Of a stretch of DNA of 15,000 bases, positions 1 through 6,448 are shown in pieces. Both the position numbers and the translations under genes were made by a program. Under the pieces are notes generated by a model that had not been told where the DNA came from, did not search any database, and worked only from the letters and a program-made list of their open reading frames with translations. Every line of letters begins with the position of its first letter. The first letter of the stretch is position 1. This stretch comes from Clostridia bacterium (GTDB lineage: Bacteria; Bacillota_A; Clostridia; Christensenellales; UBA1242): positions 1-15,000 of the forward strand of contig JAGBBI010000005.1 of the NCBI GenBank assembly GCA_017938565.1. Reading direction: 5' to 3'.

Positions 1-1
1 A

Positions 2-208
2 ATGATAAAAGATCCTGAGAGGTTCTCTGACATTTCGGTTGTTTTAGGGGTTTCTAACTTGTTAAGAAGAAATGTTTCATTGCCTTTTTCGGCATATGAA
101 GTGCTAATGGGGGTCGCCAGCCAGCCATATTCAAAATACTATGATATGCATGTCGAAGCAAGAAATATACATTTTAACAAAAACGAGGACTCTCCAGAGT
201 CAATGTAG
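2..208 (+). CDS. 3' end of a hypothetical protein, first member of a tandem paralogue trio
   Basis: This is the C-terminal 68 residues of a gene whose start lies left of the window. The reading frame is open to the edge, so the first ATG is probably internal. I do not recognise the family. The segment around residues 32-44 (AYEVLMGVASQPY) matches the C-terminal parts of the next two proteins (ALTAIANQPY and ILTAVKNQPH), each preceded by a hydrophobic stretch. The three genes are therefore related copies. The tail after QPY is polar and poorly conserved. No membrane segment is visible. The stop is 8 nt before the next start, and the G-rich ribosome binding site of that gene begins at this stop codon, so the genes are very likely co-transcribed. 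Function is unknown. Confidence 0.7.
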   Translation: MIKDPERFSDISVVLGVSNLLRRNVSLPFSAYEVLMGVASQPYSKYYDMHVEARNIHFNKNEDSPESM

Positions 209-216
209 GGGGCAAT

Positions 217-819
217 ATGCTAAGTGAAATACAAGAGAAATTATGTCACGATTGGTTAATATTTAAAGCAAAGTTTATGTTGGCAGGATACTTTGAAACG
301 GTGGAAGAAGATTTTATTACTTTGTGTGAGTTGGAATGCTTAGAAGCCCTTTCTGTATATTCCGCCACTTATGACTCTGGAATTAATGCTAAAATTGATA
401 AAATAATTGATTCATATCCAAATGTGTCAAGTGAAGAAATGTTAATCGCCAGAGCGATGGGACGAGCAACCAAAGAAGACCATATTAAATCAATCGTAAG
501 ACGGAATAGGGATTTAAAAGACTACGTTGCTATGACACCAGAAGATTTGTTATTGCAAACATTAATCACACAAGCAAAAGAAGTTGGTTATAAGACGAAT
601 GAAGATTTTGAGGTCTTTTTGCAAGAGCAGTCAATGCGTGGCTTGTCTGAAGCAAACGACGCTGATTGTATTGGTTATTTGGCAAGTATTTTGTGTAATG
701 GCCAAGATTTGACTGAAACATCTTTTATAGCATTAACAGCAATTGCAAATCAGCCATACTCGGACATCGTGCAAGAATATTTGACTGACGGAAGGCAGTC
801 CAGTAACGACAGTCAGTAG
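217..819 (+). CDS. Hypothetical protein, second member of the tandem paralogue trio
   Basis: This 200-residue protein is soluble-looking, acidic and probably mostly helical, with no signal peptide or membrane segment. I do not recognise the family. Its N-terminal 45 residues align without gaps in the core to the next protein: a shared pattern of K-A/Q-x-F-x-L-x-G, then E-D-F-x-x-L-C-E-L, then E-A-L-x-x-Y. The C-terminal part shares the pattern hydrophobic segment, T-A-I-x-N-Q-P-Y/H. The middle, roughly residues 60-140, has diverged. The ATG at 217 follows a GGGGG ribosome binding site at 208-212 with a 4-nt spacer. The gene lies 8 nt after the previous stop and 9 nt before the next start. It may be a scaffold, effector or regulator, but nothing in the sequence decides this. 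Confidence 0.85.
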   Translation: MLSEIQEKLCHDWLIFKAKFMLAGYFETVEEDFITLCELECLEALSVYSATYDSGINAKIDKIIDSYPNVSSEEMLIARAMGRATKEDHIKSIVRRNRDLKDYVAMTPEDLLLQTLITQAKEVGYKTNEDFEVFLQEQSMRGLSEANDADCIGYLASILCNGQDLTETSFIALTAIANQPYSDIVQEYLTDGRQSSNDSQ

Positions 820-828
820 GAGGGGTTT

Positions 829-1470
829 ATGACTGAAGAACAAGAAAAGACTTTACGACAAGACCTGTTTAAATTGCAAGCAACATTTTTATTAAGTGGG
901 AATTATGAAGACATAAAGGAAGACTTCGTTTTCTTGTGTGAACTCGGTTTAATGGAAGCCCTAGAATTGTATTACAATATGCACGAAATTGGCGAAAACG
1001 AAATTATTGATTCGATGGTAGATGGGTTTCCGGATTGTGATGCAAATGGAATTTATCATGGCGAAATAATGAACGAAATGTTGCGAGGCTCGTTTGTTTT
1101 AAACAGCCCCAATATGTCAGAGTATTTAGATAATAGTGCAAAAGCCCAAATCAAGTTTTTTAGAAGGAATATGCACGGAGTACCCCGAGGGAATCTCTCT
1201 GCAGGGTTTTTCGAAAAAATGGCGGAGTTCCCAATGTCTTGTGGAATTGAAAATGGTGACAAAAATATGCAAACCAAACTAAAAAATGCTGTTGAAAGTG
1301 GGAGTGATTGGGTGATAATTTTTACATCAATGCAAAGCATTTTGTACAATGGTAAAATCAAACCAGAAATTGCATATATTTTAACTGCTGTTAAGAACCA
1401 ACCGCATACGAAATTATTTACCGATTTAAAAAATCAAAAAAATGGTGCATCAGAAAATATTGACGAATAA
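829..1470 (+). CDS. Hypothetical protein, third member of the tandem paralogue trio
   Basis: This 213-residue protein is related to the gene before it. Residues 12-48 carry the same F-x-L-x-G, E-D-F-x-x-L-C-E-L and E-A-L-x-x-Y pattern, and residues about 166-195 carry the same hydrophobic stretch ending in T-A-V-K-N-Q-P-H. The central part is longer than in its neighbour and includes a basic patch (KFFRRN) near residue 110. No signal peptide, membrane helix or known catalytic motif is visible. The ATG is preceded by a strong AGGAGGGG site (818-825) that overlaps the stop of the upstream gene, which points to translational linkage. It is the last gene of its unit: the hairpin at 1475-1510 begins 4 nt after the stop. 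Function is unknown. Confidence 0.85.
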   Translation: MTEEQEKTLRQDLFKLQATFLLSGNYEDIKEDFVFLCELGLMEALELYYNMHEIGENEIIDSMVDGFPDCDANGIYHGEIMNEMLRGSFVLNSPNMSEYLDNSAKAQIKFFRRNMHGVPRGNLSAGFFEKMAEFPMSCGIENGDKNMQTKLKNAVESGSDWVIIFTSMQSILYNGKIKPEIAYILTAVKNQPHTKLFTDLKNQKNGASENIDE

Positions 1471-1474
1471 CAAA

Positions 1475-1510
1475 GTAAAAGACTAGGCAGGTTTATGCCT
1501 AGTCTTTTAC
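1475..1510. terminator. Bidirectional intrinsic terminator between convergent genes
   Basis: A perfect 15-bp inverted repeat (GTAAAAGACTAGGCA and its complement) flanks a 6-nt loop at 1490-1495. It lies between the stop of the hypothetical gene on the plus strand and the stop of serS on the minus strand. Read on the minus strand, the stem is followed by TTTGTTATT, a reasonable U-tract for serS. On the plus strand the U-run is mostly inside the stem base (CTTTT). It can plausibly end transcription from both sides. Confidence 0.85.
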
Positions 1511-1530
1511 AATAATTTAATAAAATAATT

Positions 1531-2820
1531 TTACTTTTTGTTAGGAATGATAATTGCTTTTCCGCCCATATATGGTCTAAGGGCTTCTGGGACAGTTATT
1601 GTGCCATCGGCGTTGTAGTTGTTTTCAAGTAGGGCAATTAGGGCTCTGGTTGACGCAAGTACGGTGTTGTTTAAGGTGTGTGGGAAATAGTTGCCCTTTT
1701 CGCCTTTAGCACGAATTCCTAGTCTACGGCTTTGTGCGTCGCTTAGGTTTGAGCAAGAACCAACTTCAAAATATTTCTTTTGTCTTGGGCTCCAAGCTTC
1801 GATGTCGCAAGATTTAACTTTAAGGTCGGCAAGGTCGCCTGAACAACACTCAAGTTGACGAACAGGAATGTTTAAATTCCTAAATATTTCAACGGTATAT
1901 GACCACATTTTATTGTACCAATCCATAGATTGCTCTGGATTACATATAACAATCATCTCTTGCTTTTCAAATTGATGAACTCTGTAAATTCCTCGTTCTT
2001 CAATTCCGTGGGCACCTACTTCTTTTCTGAAACAAGGGGAATAAGAAGTCATTGTTATAGGAAGTTGTTCTTCTTTTAAAATTTGGTCTTTAAACTTTCC
2101 AATCATAGAATGTTCGCTTGTTCCGATTAGATAAAGGTCTTCGCCTTCAATCTTGTACATCATAGCATCCATTTCTGCAAAGCTCATAACCCCAGTAACA
2201 ACATCACTTCTAATCATAAATGGTGGTATGGCATAGATGAAGTCTTTGTCAATCATATAATCACGAGCGTAAGAAATCATAGCGGTTACAAGTCTTGCGG
2301 CATCTCCCATTAGGTAGTAGAAGCCATTTCCGCTTGTTCTTCCTGCACTTTCTTTATCTAAACCGTTGATTGATTCCAAAATATCTGCGTTGTATGGAAT
2401 TTCGTATTCCGGAACAACAGGTTCTCCGAATTTTTGAACTTCAACATTTTCACTGTCATCTTTTCCAATTGGAACAGATGCGTCAATAATGTTTGGTATT
2501 CTCATCATTTTTGCTTTTACTTCGGCATCAATTTTAGCTTGCTCTTCTTCAATTTCAACCAACCTATTTGCATTTGCTTTTACAACTGCTTTAATTCTTT
2601 CGGCTTCTTCAATTTGTTTTTCTTTCATAAGTCTTCCGACTTCGCTTGAAAGTTTATTCCTATCGGCACGAAGATTATCGCCTTCAACCTTTAGTGCACG
2701 ATTTTTTTTATCCAACTCTAAAACTTCATCAACCAAAGGAAGTTTTTCATCTTGAAATTTCTTTTTCATATTTTCACGCACAAGGTCTGGGTTCTCACGC
2801 AAAATATTAATATCTATCAT
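1531..2820 (-). CDS. serS: Seryl-tRNA synthetase
   Basis: This class II synthetase (429 residues, normal family length) charges tRNA-Ser with serine in the cytoplasm. The N-terminal residues 1-110 form the expected long coiled-coil arm that binds tRNA. Residues 234-236 (TSE) sit at the serine-binding position. Motif 2 is at about 262-285 (PCFRKEVGAHG followed by RGIYRVHQFEK). Motif 3 is at about 381-400 (HTLNNTVLASTRALIALLEN), and the protein ends with the usual PEALRPYMGG before a short tail. Several motifs differ from the common bacterial form (PTAE, FRSEAG, HTLNGS) and look closer to archaeal-type enzymes; that comparison is from memory. The ATG at 2820 has an AGGAG ribosome binding site (2829-2833) and a consensus promoter upstream. 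I see no T-box leader; the 5' untranslated region is only about 25 nt. Confidence 0.95.
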   Translation of the reverse strand: MIDINILRENPDLVRENMKKKFQDEKLPLVDEVLELDKKNRALKVEGDNLRADRNKLSSEVGRLMKEKQIEEAERIKAVVKANANRLVEIEEEQAKIDAEVKAKMMRIPNIIDASVPIGKDDSENVEVQKFGEPVVPEYEIPYNADILESINGLDKESAGRTSGNGFYYLMGDAARLVTAMISYARDYMIDKDFIYAIPPFMIRSDVVTGVMSFAEMDAMMYKIEGEDLYLIGTSEHSMIGKFKDQILKEEQLPITMTSYSPCFRKEVGAHGIEERGIYRVHQFEKQEMIVICNPEQSMDWYNKMWSYTVEIFRNLNIPVRQLECCSGDLADLKVKSCDIEAWSPRQKKYFEVGSCSNLSDAQSRRLGIRAKGEKGNYFPHTLNNTVLASTRALIALLENNYNADGTITVPEALRPYMGGKAIIIPNKK

Positions 2821-2851
2821 AAGTAGCTTCTCCTAAAAATTTAATGACTAC

Positions 2852-2880
2852 ATTATATTACACATCTAAAGTTTTGTCAA
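2852..2880 (-). promoter_or_regulatory. Consensus sigma-70-type promoter of serS
   Basis: On the minus strand, TTGACA (2880-2875) and TATAAT (2857-2852) are separated by exactly 17 bp. Both boxes are perfect consensus. Transcription should start near 2845, about 25 nt before the serS start codon. This leaves no room for a T-box or other structured leader, so strong constitutive expression is the simplest reading. Confidence 0.85.
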
Positions 2881-2900
2881 TTTCTATCTTTTTATTTTTG

Positions 2901-2931
2901 TTTTTAACATATTTTTAACTTTTGTTAAAAA
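2901..2931. repeat. Three copies of an 8-mer between divergent promoters
   Basis: TTTTTAAC occurs at 2901-2908 and again at 2912-2919, a spacing of 11 bp or about one helical turn. Its complement GTTAAAAA lies at 2924-2931. The outer pair extends to a 9-bp inverted repeat (2901-2909 with 2923-2931). The cluster sits between the -35 boxes of serS and dnaB, where a protein could act on both promoters. The region is AT-rich, so chance is a real alternative. Confidence 0.35.
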
Positions 2932-2944
2932 GCCAATTTGCGTC

Positions 2945-2973
2945 TTGACTAAATATATACTATTTGCTATAAT
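2945..2973 (+). promoter_or_regulatory. Near-consensus sigma-70-type promoter of the dnaB unit
   Basis: TTGACT (2945-2950) and TATAAT (2968-2973) are separated by 17 bp. The expected transcription start is near 2980, about 23 nt before the GTG start of dnaB. This position also rules out the in-frame TTG at 2976 as a start, because it would lie at or before the mRNA 5' end. Confidence 0.85.
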
Positions 2974-3002
2974 TATTGTACTTTAACTTGGGGGAGTATG
3001 AA

Positions 3003-4583
3003 GTGGCACAAAAGATAAGCGAAACAAAGAAGTCATCGGAAAGTATTGCACAGATTTTGCCAAACAGTATGGACGCAGAGCTGGGTGTTTTGGGCTGTGC
3101 GTTAATTTCGGAAGATGCATGTATTGGGATAATAAGCAAATTAAAGGCGTCAGACTTCTATTCAGAAGTTAACCGTAAAGTGTTTGAGGCAATGACAAAT
3201 CTCTATGCAAGAAATGTTGTAATTGACTATATTACACTAACCGATGAACTTGAACAAATGAACAGCCTAAACAGTGTTGGTGGGGCTCAATTTATTATGA
3301 GTTTGACAAATGTTGTTCCATCGGCGGTTAGGTGGAGTCAATATGCTGAAATTGTAAAGCGTTGTGCTACTAATCGAAAACTTATTGAAGTTTGCGAGCG
3401 TGTCGAAAGAAAAGCTTATAACGGAGACGAAGATTCGTTAGATAGCGCCGAAAAAAGCATATTTGAATTGGCGGAGAATGGGCAAGTGTCTGAACTTGAA
3501 CATATTGACCCATACTTAGATGTTGTAATTCAGAAATTTGAAGATATTAATAAGTCTGGGGGAGACACGCAAGGTATTCCGTCTGGGTTCTACGCAATTG
3601 ATGAGATTACAAGAGGCTGGCAAAATTCTGACCTTGTCGTAATTGCTGCCCGCCCAGCTGTTGGTAAAACAGCGTTATCGATGAACTTTATCGTAAATGC
3701 GGCATTAAAAAAGAAAAAATGTGCGGTGTTTTCGCTTGAAATGAGCAAGGCTCAGCTGGTTCAAAGAATGATGTGCTCGGTTGCTGGAGTTGATATGTCA
3801 AGGGCGTTAAGCGGTAAACTAACAAGTCAAGACTGGTCAAAATTGTTTGATGCTATGAACACGTTAAAGGGTACTCAAATTTTCATTGATGACAGTACAT
3901 TAAATACTCCATCTGATATTCTTTCAAAGTGTCGTAAACTGAAAAGAGAACAAGGCTTAGATCTTATTATGATTGACTACTTGCAGTTGATGTATAGCGA
4001 TAAAAAGACCGACAGTCGTCAACAAGAAGTTTCTGATATTTCAAGACGAATGAAAATTTTAGCGAAAGAATTAAATGTACCAGTATTGCTTCTAAGTCAG
4101 TTGTCTCGTGCGGTTGAAAACCGTGTAAGCAAAAAGCCAGTACTAAGCGACTTGCGTGAAACTGGTGCTATCGAACAAGATGCGGACATTGTTATGTTTA
4201 TACATAAGCCAGAAGAAATGAAGGGCGTAGAAAAAGAGGGGGCAAGTTCTGATTATACCGCCGAAATTATTTTTGCGAAGCACAGAAGTGGTAAAATTGG
4301 TAGCGTATTTATCGGTTGGAAAGGTTCAAGGGTTAGCTTCGTTAACCTTCCACGTGATGGAGAGACTCAAAGCCTTATTGAGTCAGCGCCACCTGAAACA
4401 AAACGAATAAAGGGTCCAGAACTGGTAGAAGTTGGTGACTTTAATGATATCTTTGTAAATGAAGATAATTTGCCACCGTTTGATATTCCAGATATGCCTG
4501 ATATGGCAGGAGACGGGTCTCCAGTTGTAGAGGATGATGTTGAATTCCCTTCAGAAGACCCTAACGGGGATATATTTGATTAG
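3003..4583 (+). CDS. dnaB: Replicative DNA helicase DnaB
   Basis: This is the hexameric helicase that unwinds DNA at the replication fork; it is called DnaC in Bacillus. The start chosen is GTG at 3003, which has a GGGGGAG ribosome binding site (2990-2996) and gives 526 residues. The N-terminal helical domain covers about residues 15-120. The RecA-like motor has Walker A at about 214-223 (AARPAVGKTA), FSLEM shortly after, Walker B at about 321-326 (LIMIDY, D325), the SQLSRAVE loop, and the AKHRSGK arginine-finger region. No intein interrupts it. The last 70 residues or so form an extension beyond the usual length of about 450. The final 50 carry 16 acidic residues and no lysine or arginine, and look disordered. 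alaS starts 16 nt downstream in the same unit. Confidence 0.95.
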   Translation: MAQKISETKKSSESIAQILPNSMDAELGVLGCALISEDACIGIISKLKASDFYSEVNRKVFEAMTNLYARNVVIDYITLTDELEQMNSLNSVGGAQFIMSLTNVVPSAVRWSQYAEIVKRCATNRKLIEVCERVERKAYNGDEDSLDSAEKSIFELAENGQVSELEHIDPYLDVVIQKFEDINKSGGDTQGIPSGFYAIDEITRGWQNSDLVVIAARPAVGKTALSMNFIVNAALKKKKCAVFSLEMSKAQLVQRMMCSVAGVDMSRALSGKLTSQDWSKLFDAMNTLKGTQIFIDDSTLNTPSDILSKCRKLKREQGLDLIMIDYLQLMYSDKKTDSRQQEVSDISRRMKILAKELNVPVLLLSQLSRAVENRVSKKPVLSDLRETGAIEQDADIVMFIHKPEEMKGVEKEGASSDYTAEIIFAKHRSGKIGSVFIGWKGSRVSFVNLPRDGETQSLIESAPPETKRIKGPELVEVGDFNDIFVNEDNLPPFDIPDMPDMAGDGSPVVEDDVEFPSEDPNGDIFD

Positions 4584-4599
4584 TAGTGAGGAATAGTAT

Positions 4600-6426
4600 A
4601 TGATTTCAAGTAAAGAATTAAGAAAAAAATGGCTCGATTTTTATATTTCAAAGGGACATACGGACATAGGGGCTGTTTCATTGATTGGTGATGGAACAAC
4701 TGGAGTTATGTTTAATGTTGCCGGAATGCAACCATTAATGCCATACTTACTTGGTGCAAAACATCCAAGCGGAAGCACAAGGCTTTGCAATATTCAAGGT
4801 TGTGTAAGAACGGTTGATATTGAATCTGTCGGAGATGCATCGCACCTAACCTTTTTTGAAATGATGGGGAATTGGAGCCTTGGAGATTATTTTAAGAAAG
4901 AAAAAACAGCATGGACATTTGAACTTTTAACAAAAGAGTTTGGCTTGGATTCTACGAAGATTCTTGCAACAGTTTTTGAAGGTGATGAAAGTGCTCCAAG
5001 AGATGAAGAAACAGCAGGTTATTTAAAAGAATTAGGTATTAAGGCTGAAAATATTTTCTATCTAAGTAAAGACGGCAACTGGTGGGAACTAGAAGGAACC
5101 ACTGGAACTCCTTGCGGTCCAGATAATGAGTGGTATTATCCAAGACATGACCATTCTTGTGGTGAGAACTGTGGCCCAGAGTGTGATTGTGGAAGGTATG
5201 TAGAGATAGGTAACGATGTTTATATGCAATACGAAAAAACCGAAGATGGATATAAGCCATTAGAGAATAAAAACGTTGATACAGGATTTGGTTTTGAAAG
5301 AATGTTATTGTTTTTAAATAACGTTAATGATGTTTACCAAACAGATTTGTTCACCCCAACGATTTCATTGCTTGAAAAAGTTGGTGGTTTAAAATATGGG
5401 GAAGATGAAAAAACAACACGTGCGATGCGTATAATTGCCGACCATACAAGAACAGCAATAATGCTTATCGGAGATGTTAATGGCATTGTTCCATCAAATG
5501 TTGGAGCTGGATACATTTTAAGAAGAATTATGCGTCGTGCAATCAGATTTTGCAGACAATTAAATTTAGATTGTTCGGTTTTAAATGATATTGCAAGTAT
5601 TTATATCGATGAAATTTATAATGAAGCATATCCATTGTTGGTTGAGAAAAAGCAATATATTTTAGATGAAATCACTAAAGAAGTTCAAAAATTTGAGAAA
5701 ATGCTTATTCAAGGCAATAAAGAATTTGAAAAAGTCATTGACGGAATTAATAGAAAACGTGAGTTTATGTTAAAGAATGACCCAAATGCCGTTGTCGAAA
5801 ATATTATAAATGGCAAGTCAGCATTCAGACTTTATGATACTTTTGGTTTCCCAATTGAATTAACTATTGAAATGGCAGAAGAACGTGGATTTACAGTTGA
5901 TAAAGACGGATTTGATGAAGCATTCCGTGAACATCAAGAAAAAAGCAAGACGGCTGAGAAAGGTGAGTTTAAAGGTGGATTAAGTGAAGGTGGCGAAATG
6001 GAAACAAGATATCACACAGCTGTACACTTAATGCAAGCAGGGCTTAGAAAAGTTCTTGGAGATACAGTTTTCCAACGTGGTCAAAATATAACCAGCGAGC
6101 GTGCAAGATTTGACTTTTCTTACGATAAACCTATGACAAAAGAAGAAATCGAAGCGGTTGAGAATTATGTAAATGATGTGGTACAAAAAGAAGTTGATGT
6201 TACGATGGAAGAAATGAGTGTTGAAGAAGCCAAAAATTCAGGTGCTATTGGTATTTTTGACAGCAAATATGGCGACGTTGTAAAGGTTTACAGCGTAGGA
6301 GACTACTCAAAAGAAATATGTGGCGGTCCACATGTAAAAAACACTCGTGAAATTGGAAAGTTTAAGATTGTAAAAGAGCAAAGCAGTAGTGCCGGAGTTA
6401 GAAGAATAAGGGCGGAAATCCAATAA
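4600..6426 (+). CDS. alaS: Alanyl-tRNA synthetase, compact form lacking the C-Ala domain
   Basis: This cytoplasmic enzyme charges tRNA-Ala. The catalytic core (residues 1-240) is clear: RLCNIQGCVRTVDIESVGD, then TFFEMMGNWSLGDYFKKE, then NWW (160-162), a cysteine-rich insertion at about 188-200, and DTGFGFERM. The tRNA-recognition helices follow, ending near the segment FRLYDTFGFP. The editing module keeps its zinc-binding pairs HTAVH (472-476) and CGGPH (574-578). At 608 residues it is about 270 shorter than the usual 870-880: the C-Ala/DHHA1 region is absent, and the beta-barrel normally preceding HxxxH is reduced to a short glycine/lysine-rich linker. The usual E-I-W-N motif reads E-I-G-N (G204). 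The frame is intact and the end falls cleanly after the editing domain, so this looks like a natural compact type, not a broken gene. The ATG follows GAGGA at 4588-4592. Confidence 0.93.
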   Translation: MISSKELRKKWLDFYISKGHTDIGAVSLIGDGTTGVMFNVAGMQPLMPYLLGAKHPSGSTRLCNIQGCVRTVDIESVGDASHLTFFEMMGNWSLGDYFKKEKTAWTFELLTKEFGLDSTKILATVFEGDESAPRDEETAGYLKELGIKAENIFYLSKDGNWWELEGTTGTPCGPDNEWYYPRHDHSCGENCGPECDCGRYVEIGNDVYMQYEKTEDGYKPLENKNVDTGFGFERMLLFLNNVNDVYQTDLFTPTISLLEKVGGLKYGEDEKTTRAMRIIADHTRTAIMLIGDVNGIVPSNVGAGYILRRIMRRAIRFCRQLNLDCSVLNDIASIYIDEIYNEAYPLLVEKKQYILDEITKEVQKFEKMLIQGNKEFEKVIDGINRKREFMLKNDPNAVVENIINGKSAFRLYDTFGFPIELTIEMAEERGFTVDKDGFDEAFREHQEKSKTAEKGEFKGGLSEGGEMETRYHTAVHLMQAGLRKVLGDTVFQRGQNITSERARFDFSYDKPMTKEEIEAVENYVNDVVQKEVDVTMEEMSVEEAKNSGAIGIFDSKYGDVVKVYSVGDYSKEICGGPHVKNTREIGKFKIVKEQSSSAGVRRIRAEIQ

Positions 6427-6448
6427 AGATTTGTCCCAAGGAGAGTAA

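Noticed and set aside
1056..1361. Open frame of 101 codons on the minus strand
   Set aside because: It overlaps the third paralogue, which has a strong ribosome binding site and clear homology to its neighbour.
2434..2755. Two open frames on the plus strand opposite serS
   Set aside because: They are hydrophobic, Phe/Ser-rich translations typical of the antisense of a lysine/glutamate-rich coiled-coil region; serS itself is certain.
2821..2975. T-box riboswitch controlling serS
   Set aside because: The promoter lies so close to the gene that the leader is only about 25 nt, far too short for a T-box.
2976..3002. Upstream TTG start for dnaB, adding nine residues
   Set aside because: It lies at or before the predicted transcription start of the 2945-2973 promoter and has no ribosome binding site, whereas GTG 3003 has GGGGGAG at a good distance.
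3640..4340. Intein in DnaB, a common insertion site
   Set aside because: Walker A, Walker B and the later helicase motifs are spaced as in an uninterrupted protein.
6380..6426. alaS as a truncated pseudogene
   Set aside because: The sequence ends cleanly after the SSSAGVRRI segment, keeps the editing metal ligands, and the following DNA is a good ribosome binding site for the next gene with no remains of the C-Ala domain.
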